DNA of 64,000 bases from Pseudomonadota bacterium (GCA_008501585.1 QQUN01000019.1:53022-117021), one strand, 5' to 3'. Positions 50,318 through 59,998 are shown, counted from the first letter of the stretch. Numbers and translations: made by a program. Notes: a model not told the origin generated them from the sequence alone.

Positions 50318-51598
50318 ATGAACCAGCCGGTGTACATCATCGACGGGGCGCGCACGCCCTTTCTCAAGTCGCGCAACACGCCGGGGCCCTTCGCGGCCTC
50401 CGACCTGGCCACCGCAGCCGGCACGGCGCTGCTGTCGCGCCAGCGCTTTGCGCCCGAGCAACTCGACGAGGTGATCCTCGGCTGCGCCAGCCCCTCGCCG
50501 GACGAGGTGAACATCGGCCGCGTGGTGGCGCTGCGCATGGGCTGCGGGCTCAAGGTGCCGGGCTGGACGGTGATGCGCAACTGCGCCAGCGGCATGCAGG
50601 CGCTCGATTCGGCCTTCATCAACATCCAGGCCGGCCGCTCCGAACTGGTGCTGGCCGGCGGCACCGACGCGCTGTCGCGCGCGCCGCTGCTGTTCTCCGA
50701 CGCCATGGTGCGCTGGCTGTCCGGCTGGTATGCGACCAAGACCGTCGGCCAGAAGGTGGCCGCACTGCGCCAGTTCAAGCTCGGCTATCTGGCCCCGGTG
50801 ATCGGCATCATGAAAGGCCTGACCGACCCGATCGTCGGCCAGCTGATGGGCCAGACGGCCGAAAACCTGGCCTGGAAGTTCGGCATCACCCGCGAAGAGA
50901 TGGACGAATTCGCCGCCCGCAGCCACCAGCGGGTGATCGCCGCCCAGGCGGCCGGCCACTTTGACGAGATCGTCCCGCTGATCGATCGCACCGGCAAGGT
51001 CTACGCGCAGGACGACGGCATGCGTGCCGACTCCACCGCCGCCAACCTGGCCAAGCTGCGGCCCTTCTTCGACAAGCGCTACGGCAAGGTCACGGCCGGC
51101 AACAGCTCGCAGATCACCGACGGCGCGGCGTGGCTGATCCTCGCCTCCGAAGCGGCGGTCGAAAAACACGGCCTCGAGCCCATCGGCAAGATCGTCGACA
51201 GCCAGTGGGCGGGCCTGGCGCCCGACCAGATGGGGCTCGGCCCGGTGCATGCCGCCACGCCGATCCTGCAGCGCCACGGCCTCGGGCTGAATGACCTCGA
51301 CGCCTGGGAAATCAACGAAGCCTTCGCCGCCCAGGTGATCGCCTGCCTGCGCGCCTGGAACGACGAAGACTACTGCCGCAATGAACTCGGCCTCGATGGC
51401 GCGCTGGGCGCGCTCGAAGAGGGCCGTCTGAATGTCGATGGCGGCGCCGTCGCGCAAGGCCATCCGGTCGGCGCCAGCGGCGCGCGCATCGTCTTGCACC
51501 TCCTCAACGTGCTTCGCCGCAACGGCGGCAAGCGCGGGGTCGCCAGCATCTGCATCGGCGGCGGGCAGGGTGGTGCGATGTTGGTTGAAGCCCTGTGA
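50318..51598 (+). CDS. acetyl-CoA acyltransferase (thiolase, FadI-like)
   Basis: A 426-residue thiolase that cleaves 3-ketoacyl-CoA. The nucleophile Cys89 is in MRNCASGMQA, with the EINEAFAAQ block, GGAVAQGHPVGASGARI containing the active-site His, and a final CIGGGQGGAM cysteine. The length and insert (RWLSGWYATKTVGQKVAALR) are like FadI of the long-chain set. It begins 11 bases after fadE. ATG 50318 is preferred to the upstream GTG at 50303 because it aligns with the family. Confidence 0.92.
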   Translation: MNQPVYIIDGARTPFLKSRNTPGPFAASDLATAAGTALLSRQRFAPEQLDEVILGCASPSPDEVNIGRVVALRMGCGLKVPGWTVMRNCASGMQALDSAFINIQAGRSELVLAGGTDALSRAPLLFSDAMVRWLSGWYATKTVGQKVAALRQFKLGYLAPVIGIMKGLTDPIVGQLMGQTAENLAWKFGITREEMDEFAARSHQRVIAAQAAGHFDEIVPLIDRTGKVYAQDDGMRADSTAANLAKLRPFFDKRYGKVTAGNSSQITDGAAWLILASEAAVEKHGLEPIGKIVDSQWAGLAPDQMGLGPVHAATPILQRHGLGLNDLDAWEINEAFAAQVIACLRAWNDEDYCRNELGLDGALGALEEGRLNVDGGAVAQGHPVGASGARIVLHLLNVLRRNGGKRGVASICIGGGQGGAMLVEAL

Positions 51599-51734
51599 GG
51601 GCAACCGGTTACGGTCGGGCGCGGGAGGCGGCAATGCCCCCCTGCATATTGCCAAGCCCCGCGTCCGCCGTAGCCTTCGGGCCCGTCCCGACCGCCATGG
51701 AATGTGCGGAGATGTTGATGAAGCAGGTGCGTCG

Positions 51735-52676
51735 ATGAAGATCGGGCTGGTGGTCGATGCCGCCTGCGACCTGCCGGGCGCCTTTCTGGCCGATAAGGCC
51801 ATCCATGTGCTGCCCATCGGTCTGCGCGTGGGTGAGCGGCATCTGGTCGACACCCGCGATCCGGCGGCCACCACGGCCTTCTACCGCGAGCGGCAGGACA
51901 AGCGGGCCGAGCTGCATGCCGAGTCGGCCCCGCTGTCGGCTGCCGAGATCGAGGCCTTGTTTCTCGACCGCTGGGTCACCGAGTACGACCACCTGGTGTG
52001 CATGACCATCACCAGCGGGCGCAGCGCGATCTACGCCCATGCCACCCAGGCCGCGCTCACGGCCGGTCGCGGCGCGCGCGACCTGCGCCGGGCGGCCGGG
52101 CTGAACCTGAGCTGGGGCGCCACGGTGATCAATACGCGCACATTGTTCGCCGGCCAGGGCGTGCTGGCCTACGAGGCTGCACGGCTGCGCGATGCGGCCA
52201 CGCCGCTCGAGGCGATGAGCGCCCGCCTGACGCATGTGGCCGACACGCTGCACGCCTTCATGGTGGCCGACGATCTGTACTACATCATGCGGCGGGCGGC
52301 CAAGAAGGGCGACCACAGCGTGAACTGGGCGGCCTACGCGGTCGGCTCGATGCTCAACGTCAAGCCGGTGCTGCATGCCCACCGCGACGACACCGGCCCC
52401 ATCGACAAGGTGCGCGGCTTTGAGAGTGGCGTTAAATCCCTGTTTGCGCGGGCCGCGCGGCAGATCGGGCAAGGGCTGGATGTGCCCTGCATCTGCGTCA
52501 GCTACGGCGGACCGGTCGATCGTGTGCAGACGATGCCGGGTTTTGCCGACATGAAACACACCGCCCGGGCGGCGGGGGTCGAGGTGCTGGTGTCGCACAT
52601 GAGCCAGACCGCCGCCATCAATGTGGGCGCGGGTGCCCTGTGTGTGGCCTTTGCCGCGCATGGACACCCGCTGTGA
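51735..52676 (+). CDS. DegV-family fatty-acid-binding protein
   Basis: A 313-residue protein of the DegV/FakB fold, which binds long-chain fatty acids. It starts MKIGLVVDAACDLPGAFL; the fatty-acid head-group serine motif region is MTITSGRSAIYAHATQAAL, and INVGAGALCVAF closes the fold. No FakA kinase gene is present, so its role is not the Gram-positive fatty-acid kinase pathway. Its position inside a beta-oxidation operon points to fatty-acid delivery or sensing. ATG 51735 has AGGTG seven bases upstream; the gap from the thiolase is 136 bases. Confidence 0.87.
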   Translation: MKIGLVVDAACDLPGAFLADKAIHVLPIGLRVGERHLVDTRDPAATTAFYRERQDKRAELHAESAPLSAAEIEALFLDRWVTEYDHLVCMTITSGRSAIYAHATQAALTAGRGARDLRRAAGLNLSWGATVINTRTLFAGQGVLAYEAARLRDAATPLEAMSARLTHVADTLHAFMVADDLYYIMRRAAKKGDHSVNWAAYAVGSMLNVKPVLHAHRDDTGPIDKVRGFESGVKSLFARAARQIGQGLDVPCICVSYGGPVDRVQTMPGFADMKHTARAAGVEVLVSHMSQTAAINVGAGALCVAFAAHGHPL

Positions 52677-52719
52677 GCCGACCCGGGGGTACCGGGCACG
52701 AACAACGCGAGCGAACGGA

Positions 52720-54699
52720 ATGACATACAAACACTGGCGGTTGCGCCGCGAAGACGACGGGCTGGCGTGGCTGGACTTCGATGCTGCCGACAGCAGCACC
52801 AATACCCTGTCGTCCGAGGCGATGAGCGAACTGGCGCGCGTGCTGTCGGCGCTGTCCAGCGCGCCGCCCAAGGCGTTGGTGATCGCCTCGGCCAAGCCGG
52901 CCGGTTTCATCGCCGGCGCCAACATCGAAGAGTTCACCCGGATCGACTCCGCCGAGGCGGCGCGCGCGCTGGTCCAGCGCGGTTGGGATCTGATGAACCA
53001 GCTCGCCGCAGTGCGTTTCCCGACCCTGGCCCTGATTCGCGGCCACTGCATGGGTGGTGGCCTGGAACTGGCGTTGGCCTGCCGCTATCGCATTGCGGTG
53101 GACGAGCCCGGTACCCGGCTGGCCTTGCCTGAGGTGATGCTCGGCATCGTGCCCGGCTGGGGCGGCATGCTGCGCCTGCCCGAACTGGTTGGCCCGGCCG
53201 CCGCGCTCGACCTGATGCTCACCGGCAAGGGCCTGGATGCCAGGCGTGCGCACCGGCTCGGCCTGGTCGACGCCTGCGTCGCGCCGCGCGTGATGGACAA
53301 CGCCGCCCGCGTGCTGGCGCTGTCCGGCCAGCCGGCGCGCCAACTGCCCTTCATGCAGCGCCTGATGAACGGCCCGCTCAAGTCGATCGTCGCCGGCAAG
53401 GCGCGCAAGCAAGTGGCCACCAAGGCGCGCCCGGAGCACTATCCGGCGCCCTACGCCATCATCGACATCTGGGCCAACTACGGCGGCAACGCCCTCGATG
53501 TGCCGGCCAGCAGCGCCGCCTCGCTCGACGCCATTTTCCGCTCACCGACCGCCAAGAATCTCGTGCGCGTGTTCTTCCTGCAGGAGCGCCTCAAGGGCTT
53601 CGGCAAGGACAGCGACTTCGCGCCCAAGCGCGTGCATGTGGTCGGCGCCGGCGTGATGGGCGGCGACATCGCCGCCTGGTGCGCGCTGCGCGGCATGACC
53701 GTCACGCTGCAGGACCAGTCCGCCGAGCGCATCGCGCCCGCCGTGGCGCGTGCGGCCAGGCTCTACGACAAGAAATTCCGCAACGACAAGCGCCAGGCGC
53801 GCTTCGCCCTCGACCGGCTGATCCCCGATCCGCAAGGCCACGGCGTGGCCCATGCCGACGTGATCATCGAGGCGATTTTTGAGAACCTCGAGGCCAAGCG
53901 CACGCTGTTCGCCGACATCGAGCGCCGCGCCAAGCCCGAGGCGGTGCTCGCCACCAACACCTCCAGCCTGCGGCTCGAAGACATCGCCACCGCGCTGGCC
54001 GCGCCCGAGCGCCTGGTCGGCATCCACTTCTTCAACCCCGTGGCCATGCTGCCGCTGGTCGAGGTGGTCACCGGCGAGCAGTCCGACGCCGAGGTCGTCA
54101 AGCGCGCCGCCACCTTCGTGCGCAAGATCGACAAGCTGCCGCTACCGGTCAAGAGCGCGCCCGGCTTCCTGGTCAATGCCGTGCTCGGCCCCTACATGCT
54201 CGAAGCGCTGCGTTGTGTGGATGAGGGCATTGCCCCCGAGACCATCGACGCCGCGCTGGTGGCCTGGGGCATGCCGATCGGGCCTGTGGAACTGGTCGAT
54301 ACCGTCGGCCTCGACATCGCCGTGGCCGCGGGGCAGGCGCTCACCGGCAGTGATGCCGCTGCCGCACCGCGCGGCCTGATGCAGCGGGTCGAGGCGGGCA
54401 AGCTGGGCAAGAAGACGGGTGAAGGTTTCTACGTATGGCGCGACGGCAAGGCACAAAAATCCACGGCCGGCAGCGTCCCGTCAGGGTTGGCAGACCGTAT
54501 CATCGAACCGCTTCTGCAGGCGGCCAAGCGCTGTGTGCAGGCTGGAGTGGTCGCCGACGGCGATCTGGCCGACGCCGGGGTGATCTTCGGCACCGGCTTC
54601 GCGCCGTTCTCGGGCGGCCCGATCCAGACCCTGCGCCAGCGCGGCGAGCTGCCGGCAGCCGATGAATCCGTCGCGCCCCTGGTCCCCGAGGGCGTCTGA
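52720..54699 (+). CDS. bifunctional enoyl-CoA hydratase / 3-hydroxyacyl-CoA dehydrogenase (FadJ-like)
   Basis: A 659-residue enzyme with the FadB/FadJ order: N-terminal crotonase domain (IRGHCMGGGLELALACRYR and ALPEVMLGIVPGWGGMLRLP, residues about 1-190) and then the NAD-binding 3-hydroxyacyl-CoA dehydrogenase (VHVVGAGVMGGDIAAW near 306, HFFNPVAMLPLVEVV, GFLVNAVLGPYMLEA). It does hydration and the second oxidation of beta-oxidation. It follows DegV by 43 bases. Shorter than E. coli FadJ at the C-terminus but complete in domains. Confidence 0.92.
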   Translation: MTYKHWRLRREDDGLAWLDFDAADSSTNTLSSEAMSELARVLSALSSAPPKALVIASAKPAGFIAGANIEEFTRIDSAEAARALVQRGWDLMNQLAAVRFPTLALIRGHCMGGGLELALACRYRIAVDEPGTRLALPEVMLGIVPGWGGMLRLPELVGPAAALDLMLTGKGLDARRAHRLGLVDACVAPRVMDNAARVLALSGQPARQLPFMQRLMNGPLKSIVAGKARKQVATKARPEHYPAPYAIIDIWANYGGNALDVPASSAASLDAIFRSPTAKNLVRVFFLQERLKGFGKDSDFAPKRVHVVGAGVMGGDIAAWCALRGMTVTLQDQSAERIAPAVARAARLYDKKFRNDKRQARFALDRLIPDPQGHGVAHADVIIEAIFENLEAKRTLFADIERRAKPEAVLATNTSSLRLEDIATALAAPERLVGIHFFNPVAMLPLVEVVTGEQSDAEVVKRAATFVRKIDKLPLPVKSAPGFLVNAVLGPYMLEALRCVDEGIAPETIDAALVAWGMPIGPVELVDTVGLDIAVAAGQALTGSDAAAAPRGLMQRVEAGKLGKKTGEGFYVWRDGKAQKSTAGSVPSGLADRIIEPLLQAAKRCVQAGVVADGDLADAGVIFGTGFAPFSGGPIQTLRQRGELPAADESVAPLVPEGV

Positions 54700-54719
54700 C
54701 GCCCCAGGAGAATCCAGAA

Positions 54720-55136
54720 ATGACCCATAACAGCCAAGCCTGCAGCCTGCCGATCGGCCGCGAAAGCGACCTGGCCCTGCGCGTGATGCCCATGCCGGCC
54801 GACACCAACCCGAAGGGCGACGTCTTCGGTGGCTGGATCGCCTCGCAGGTGGACATTGCCGGCGCCGTGCCCGCCACCCGTCGTGCCCGCGGCCGGGTGG
54901 CTACCATCGCGGTGAATTCCTTCCTGTTCAAGCAGCCGGTGTCGGTGGGCGACATCGTCAGCTTCTACGCCCGCATCGTGGGCGAGGGGAGGACCTCAAT
55001 CACTATCGAGGTCGAGGTGTATGCCGAACGGCATCCGGAAAACCCGGTAGTGGTCAAGGTCACGGAGGCGACCTTGACGTATGTTTGCCTGGACGCGGAG
55101 GGTAAGAAGCGGCCCCTTCCGCCCAGTGACAGTTGA
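54720..55136 (+). CDS. acyl-CoA thioesterase, YciA-like
   Basis: A 138-residue hotdog-fold thioesterase. The motif region MPADTNPKGDVFGGWIASQV contains the conserved Asn and Asp of the YciA/BACH family, followed by the VATIAVNSFLFKQPVSVGDI beta-helix pattern. It would release CoA from acyl-CoAs. It follows the FadJ-like gene by 20 bases and ends the operon begun by the TetR gene. The gap of 106 bases to fadL shows no obvious hairpin. Confidence 0.9.
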   Translation: MTHNSQACSLPIGRESDLALRVMPMPADTNPKGDVFGGWIASQVDIAGAVPATRRARGRVATIAVNSFLFKQPVSVGDIVSFYARIVGEGRTSITIEVEVYAERHPENPVVVKVTEATLTYVCLDAEGKKRPLPPSDS

Positions 55137-55242
55137 ATCATGAGGTCGGCACAGGGGGGTGACGGCCTGTATTGAACGCCCGGTCGTATACGCCGGGGGA
55201 TAGACCCGCAAGGGCATCATTTAGCGCAGTGAGGAGACTCTT

Positions 55243-56523
55243 ATGAAAATGAAACACATGGCACGCCTGATTCCCCTGGCCCTGCTGGCCCTCGGTAGCG
55301 GCCACGCCGCCGCAGCGGGCTTCCAGTTGCTGGAGCAGAACGCCAGCGGGTTGGGCAATGCCTATGCTGGCTCGGCATCGGTGGCTGACAACGCCAGCAC
55401 GATTTTCTTCAACCCGGCAGGCATGACGCAGCTCAAGGAGCGCGAGGTGTCCGCCGGTCTGAACGCAGTTCGCCCGTCCTTCAAGTTCAAGGATGAAGGG
55501 TCGAGCGTTGGTGCGCTGGCGGGGACCGGCACGGGTGACGATGCGGGCTCCTGGGCCTTCATCCCGAACGCCTATTTGTCGTGGGCCCTGAGCAAGGACC
55601 TGTACGTCGGTGTCGGCATGAGCGGTCCGTTCGGATTGGTCACCGAGTATGACGAAGCCTGGGTTGGCGCAGCGCAGGCACAGAAATTCGACATCAAGAC
55701 GGTGAACATCAACCCGTCGATCGCCTACCGCATCAACGACAAGGTATCGGTCGGCTTCGGCCTGAACTGGCAGCGCATGGAGGCGGAATATATCCGCACC
55801 GCAGCGGTGGCCAGCGCGGCACTCGCATCAACCAACGTGACGCTGGACGCCTCGGACGATAGCTGGGGCTGGAACATCGGCGCGCTGTTTACGCTGTCGG
55901 ACACCACCCGCCTGGGCGTGTCCTACCGTTCCAAGGTCAAGCACACCCTGACTGGCGACCTGAAAGTCGATGGGACGCTGGCGGGGGCCAGCGCGGCACT
56001 GACGACCGGCAAGGCAGAGGCCGATGTGGAACTGCCCGACACCTTCATCCTCAGCGTGAATCAGCAACTCAACGATCGCTGGGAGATGCTCGGCGACCTG
56101 TCCTGGACGGGCTGGAGCAGCATCAAGAAGATCGACATCGTCCGCACGTCGGGCTCACTCTCCGGCCAGACCGTTCAGACGCTGGATGCCGAGTTCCGCG
56201 ATACCTGGCGGATTGCCCTCGGTGCCAACTACAAGCTGAACGACGCCTGGAAGCTGAAGTTCGGTGTGGCCTACGATCAGACGCCGGTGCGCAATGCGCA
56301 CTTGCGACTGGTGTCCCTGCCTGACAGCAACCGGACCTGGCTCAGCACCGGCGCACAGTGGAACATGTCGCCGACCTCCAGGCTGGACCTCGGCGTGGCC
56401 TACCTGATCGTGCCGGAAACGAAGATCGACAACGATCAGAGCGCCCTCGGTCGTGGCCGTGTGACCGGCACCTACGATTCCAGCGTCTGGATCCTCGGCG
56501 CCCAGTACTCCATGGCATTCTGA
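55243..56523 (+). CDS. fadL: FadL-family long-chain fatty-acid outer-membrane transporter
   Basis: A 426-residue outer-membrane protein with a signal peptide (GHAAAA near residue 25) and the FadL start of the mature chain, GFQLLEQNASGLGNAYAGSA, whose NGLG-like turn and ASTIFFNPAGMT are family marks. The barrel ends in WILGAQYSMAF with the terminal Phe. It takes long-chain fatty acids across the outer membrane and feeds the surrounding beta-oxidation genes. GAGGAG precedes the ATG, and a T-tailed hairpin follows the stop. Confidence 0.92.
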   Translation: MKMKHMARLIPLALLALGSGHAAAAGFQLLEQNASGLGNAYAGSASVADNASTIFFNPAGMTQLKEREVSAGLNAVRPSFKFKDEGSSVGALAGTGTGDDAGSWAFIPNAYLSWALSKDLYVGVGMSGPFGLVTEYDEAWVGAAQAQKFDIKTVNINPSIAYRINDKVSVGFGLNWQRMEAEYIRTAAVASAALASTNVTLDASDDSWGWNIGALFTLSDTTRLGVSYRSKVKHTLTGDLKVDGTLAGASAALTTGKAEADVELPDTFILSVNQQLNDRWEMLGDLSWTGWSSIKKIDIVRTSGSLSGQTVQTLDAEFRDTWRIALGANYKLNDAWKLKFGVAYDQTPVRNAHLRLVSLPDSNRTWLSTGAQWNMSPTSRLDLGVAYLIVPETKIDNDQSALGRGRVTGTYDSSVWILGAQYSMAF

Positions 56524-56537
56524 TCCCTCCCGGATCG

Positions 56538-56570
56538 ACGGCGCGGCGAAAGTCGCGCCGTTTTTCTTTT
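56538..56570 (+). terminator. intrinsic terminator of fadL
   Basis: CGGCGCG pairs with CGCGCCG around GCGAAAGT, followed by TTTTTCTTTT, about 15 bases after the fadL stop. Confidence 0.85.
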
Positions 56571-56584
56571 CTGGCGCCGCGCCC

Positions 56585-57277
56585 ATGACCCAAAGCGACG
56601 TTACCGACACCAAAACCCGCATCCTCGATGCCGCCGAACACCTGTTCACCGAACACGGTTTCGCCGCCACGTCGATCCGGCGCATCACCGCGGAGGCCGG
56701 CGTACCGCTGGCGATGGTGAGCTACCACTTTGGCTCCAAGAAGGGGCTGATCGAGGCGGTGTATGCGCGTGCCCTCGGGCAGCGCGACACGAGCCGGGTC
56801 GGCTATCTCGACCGCCTCGAGGCGCAGGCCGGCGGGGCGCCGATTTCGGTCGAAGTGCTGGTCGAGGCGTTCATCACCTCGGCGCTGCGCCTGACCCGCA
56901 AGGGCAATATCTCGGGGGCGGTGTTCAAGCAGATGATCGGCCGCGCGTTCTACGAGCCGGGGGCCGGGGTCGAGGACTTCTTTCCGGCGGAATACGCCGA
57001 GGCGGTCGAGCGCTACAAGCGCGCCTTCATGCGCGCGCTGCCGGCGCTGGCCGAGGCGGACGTGGTCTGGCGGATGTACTTTTTCGTCGGCATGGTGGCC
57101 TATGCCATGGCCGGCAAGGACGTGATGCGCATGACCGAGACCTACGCGCTCGACGAGGCCGGCAATCCGGAGGCGATGCTGCGGCGGATGCTGCCGTTCA
57201 TCGTGGCGGGGTTCAAGGCGCCATCGGGCGATCCGGCGTTGGCTGGTGCCGGCCGTCTGGCGGATTTGCGCGCCTGA
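56585..57277 (+). CDS. second TetR-family regulator of fatty-acid metabolism
   Basis: A 230-residue regulator homologous to the TetR at 47070, with the same N-terminal layout (TRILDAAEHLFTEHGFAATS, VPLAMVSYHFGSKKGL) and a similar C-terminal domain (FKQMIGRAFYEPGAGVEDFF). It begins just after the fadL terminator and lies immediately before the operator-promoter region of the FadN-like operon. It therefore may control fadN-like and acdA-like genes, or share sites with the first TetR. Confidence 0.88.
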   Translation: MTQSDVTDTKTRILDAAEHLFTEHGFAATSIRRITAEAGVPLAMVSYHFGSKKGLIEAVYARALGQRDTSRVGYLDRLEAQAGGAPISVEVLVEAFITSALRLTRKGNISGAVFKQMIGRAFYEPGAGVEDFFPAEYAEAVERYKRAFMRALPALAEADVVWRMYFFVGMVAYAMAGKDVMRMTETYALDEAGNPEAMLRRMLPFIVAGFKAPSGDPALAGAGRLADLRA

Positions 57278-57290
57278 AGCGTCTCGGCGC

Positions 57291-57335
57291 TTGCCATTTC
57301 CATTTTTTTCACTAAAATTCAAACGAACGTTCGAT
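57291..57335 (+). promoter_or_regulatory. sigma-70 promoter and operator of the FadN-like operon
   Basis: TTGCCA (57291-57296) and TAAAAT (57313-57318) with a 16-base spacer are immediately followed by TTCAAACGAACGTTCGAT (57318-57335). The geometry is identical to that at 46956-47000: operator over the transcription start. The core ACGAACGT is shared with the sites at 46983 and 61250. Confidence 0.82.
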
Positions 57336-57518
57336 TTATTTTCAGCCCGACCCCGGCGGTCGAACAAGGCGTCATGCAGCACAGGTAGCGAACACGGTTG
57401 AAGCGGGCCATAGTGACCGCAGGCCGTACCCATGCAGACGGCCCCCCAAGCGGGGGCTGGAACGCGATGCAGCCGGCCGACGCCGGCCAACGAACTACGG
57501 AAGCAACAGGAGGAGCAT

Positions 57519-59900
57519 GTGAGCAAACTGAACATTCGCAAGGTCGCCGTGCTGGGCGCCGGCGTCATGGGCGCGCAGATCGCCGCCCACTGCGCCAACG
57601 CCGACGTGCCGGTGGTGCTGTTCGACCTGCCGGCCAAGGACGGCAAGCCCAACGCCATCGTGGACAAGGCGCTCGCCGCGCTCAAGAAGCTGGACCCGGC
57701 CCCGCTGGGCAGCAAGGACCGCCTGGCCTACATCCAGGCCGCCAACTACGGCGCCGACCTTGAGCAGCTGCGCGATTGCGACCTCATCATCGAGGCCATC
57801 GCCGAAAAGATGGAGTGGAAGCTCGACCTCTACCAGAAGGTTGCGCCCTTCATCCGCGAAGACGCCATCTTCGCTTCCAACACTTCCGGCCTGTCGATCA
57901 ACGCCCTGTCCGAAGGCATGCCCGCCGGCCTGCGCGGCCGTTTCTGCGGCATCCACTTCTTCAATCCGCCGCGCTACATGGCCCTGGTCGAGCTGATCGC
58001 CACCGCCACCTCCGAGCCGGCCATGCTGGACGACCTCGAAACCTGGCTGACCACCCGCCTGGGCAAGAGCATCGTGCGCGCCAAGGACACCCCCAACTTC
58101 GTGGCCAACCGCGTGGGCGTGTTCTCCATCCTCGCCGTCATGCATCACACCCAGCAGATGGGCCTGGGTTTTGACGAGGTCGACGCGCTGACCGGCCCGA
58201 ACATCGGCCGCCCCAAGAGCGCCACCTACCGCACCGCCGACGTGGTCGGCCTCGACACCCTGGCGCATGTCATCGGCACCATGGATGCCACCCTGCCGAA
58301 CGACCCCTGGCATGGCCTGTTCAAGGCGCCGGTGTGGCTGTCGGCCCTGATCGAGAAGGGCGCGCTGGGCCAGAAGACCCGCGCCGGCATCTTCCGCAAG
58401 CAGGGCAAGCAGATCATGGTGCTTGACCTCGCCCAGCAGGACTACCGCCCGAGCGCAGGCGAGGTGGCGCCCGAAGTGGCCGCCATCCTCAAGAACCGCA
58501 ACCCGGCCGAGAAGTTCGCCCAGCTGCGCGCCAGCAGCCATCCGCAGGCGCAGTTCCTATGGGCCATCTTCCGCGACGTGTTCCACTACTGCGCCTATCA
58601 CCTGGCCGACATCGCCGACAACGCCCGCGATCTGGACTTCGCCATGCGCTGGGGCTTCGGCTGGTCCATGGGCCCCTTCGAAACCTGGCAGGCCGCCGGC
58701 TGGGCCGATATTGCCGCTGCCATCCAGGCCGACATCGACGCCGGCAAGGGCATGGTCGACGCGCCGCTCCCCGCCTGGGTGTTTGAGCGCCAGGGCGTGC
58801 ATGAAGCCGCTGGTTCCTTTTCGGCCGAAGCCGGTGCGCTCAAGGCGCGCTCCAGCCTCAAGGTCTATGACCGCCAGCTCTACCCCGAGCAGGTGCTGGG
58901 CGAGGCGCCCAAGGACCGCGGCGAGACCCTGTGGGAGAACGACGGCGTGCGCCTGTGGGTGCGTGCCGACCAGGACGCCCGCATCGGCATCCTGTCCTTC
59001 AAGTCCAAGATGCATGCCATCGGCGAGGAAGTGCTCGACGGCGTGATCGAAGCCGTGGCGCGCGCCGAGCGTGAGCTCGACGGCGTGGTGCTGTGGCATG
59101 AAGCCCCCTTCGCCGTGGGCGCCAACCTGCAGCAGGTGGCCCAGGCCATCGGCGCCGGCCAGTTCGAGCTGCTTGAAAAGACCGTGGCCAAGTTCCAGCA
59201 GGCCTCGATGACTCTCAAGCACGCCCAGGTGCCGGTGGTGGCTGCGGTGCAGGGCATGGCCCTGGGCGGCGGCTGCGAGTTCGTCATGCACTCGGCCCAC
59301 CGCGTGATGGCGCTCGAGAGCTATGTGGGCCTGGTCGAGGCCGGTGTGGGCCTGATCCCGGCCGGCGGCGGCTGCAAGGAGTTCGCCCTGCAGGCGCACA
59401 CCCTGGCCCAGCGTGCTGCGGGCGGTGACGTGTTCCTGTACATCCAGAACGCCTTCCAGACCATCGCCATGGCCACCGTTGCCAAGAGCGCGCAGGAAGC
59501 CGTGGGCCTGGGCTTTGCCAGGGCCTCGGACGACATCCTCTTCAACCCGAGCGAGCTGCTCTACGCCGGCATCCGCCGCGCCCGCGCCATGGCCGAAGCC
59601 GGCTATCGCCCGCCGATGATGAACCCGGCCATCAAGGTGGCTGGCCGCAACGGCATCGCCACCTGCGAAATGATGCTCATGAACATGGCGCAGGGCGGCT
59701 TCATCTCGCCGCATGACTACACCGTGGCCAAGGCCGCCGCGACCGCCCTGTGCGGTGGCGAGGTCGAAACCAACGCCAAGGTGAGCGAGCAGTGGATCCT
59801 CGACGTCGAGCGTGCCCAGTTCGTGGCCCTGCTCAAGAACGAGAAGACCCAGCAGCGCATCGTTCACATGCTCGAGACCGGCAAGCCGCTGAGGAACTGA
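57519..59900 (+). CDS. 3-hydroxyacyl-CoA dehydrogenase / enoyl-CoA hydratase, FadN-type domain order
   Basis: A 793-residue bifunctional beta-oxidation enzyme with the dehydrogenase first (RKVAVLGAGVMGAQIAAHCA, GAGVMG at 13-18; GIHFFNPPRYMALVELI) and the crotonase-like hydratase at about 520-720 (VPVVAAVQGMALGGGCEFVM, GLVEAGVGLIPAGGGCKEFA). This is the order of Bacillus FadN, the reverse of E. coli FadB. GTG 57519 is preceded by AGGAGGAG. Downstream follow a thiolase and an acyl-CoA dehydrogenase, completing a second full beta-oxidation set. Confidence 0.92.
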   Translation: MSKLNIRKVAVLGAGVMGAQIAAHCANADVPVVLFDLPAKDGKPNAIVDKALAALKKLDPAPLGSKDRLAYIQAANYGADLEQLRDCDLIIEAIAEKMEWKLDLYQKVAPFIREDAIFASNTSGLSINALSEGMPAGLRGRFCGIHFFNPPRYMALVELIATATSEPAMLDDLETWLTTRLGKSIVRAKDTPNFVANRVGVFSILAVMHHTQQMGLGFDEVDALTGPNIGRPKSATYRTADVVGLDTLAHVIGTMDATLPNDPWHGLFKAPVWLSALIEKGALGQKTRAGIFRKQGKQIMVLDLAQQDYRPSAGEVAPEVAAILKNRNPAEKFAQLRASSHPQAQFLWAIFRDVFHYCAYHLADIADNARDLDFAMRWGFGWSMGPFETWQAAGWADIAAAIQADIDAGKGMVDAPLPAWVFERQGVHEAAGSFSAEAGALKARSSLKVYDRQLYPEQVLGEAPKDRGETLWENDGVRLWVRADQDARIGILSFKSKMHAIGEEVLDGVIEAVARAERELDGVVLWHEAPFAVGANLQQVAQAIGAGQFELLEKTVAKFQQASMTLKHAQVPVVAAVQGMALGGGCEFVMHSAHRVMALESYVGLVEAGVGLIPAGGGCKEFALQAHTLAQRAAGGDVFLYIQNAFQTIAMATVAKSAQEAVGLGFARASDDILFNPSELLYAGIRRARAMAEAGYRPPMMNPAIKVAGRNGIATCEMMLMNMAQGGFISPHDYTVAKAAATALCGGEVETNAKVSEQWILDVERAQFVALLKNEKTQQRIVHMLETGKPLRN

Positions 59901-59908
59901 CAGGAGGC

Positions 59909-59970
59909 GTAGGGCGGGTTTCAACCCGCCGCTCTTTCATGGAAAGCAGGCCGGTTGAAACCGGCCCTAC
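59909..59970. repeat. double palindromic GTAGGG repeat between two fad genes
   Basis: The left unit GTAGGGCGGGTTTCAACCCG (then CC) and the right unit GGCCGGTTGAAACCGGCC ending CCTAC are each palindromic and together form a larger inverted repeat with GTAGGG ends. It lies within the operon between the FadN-like and thiolase genes and shares its ends with the element at 40791. Confidence 0.8.
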
Positions 59971-59998
59971 GACCCCTCGATTCGATTTGGAGACACAG

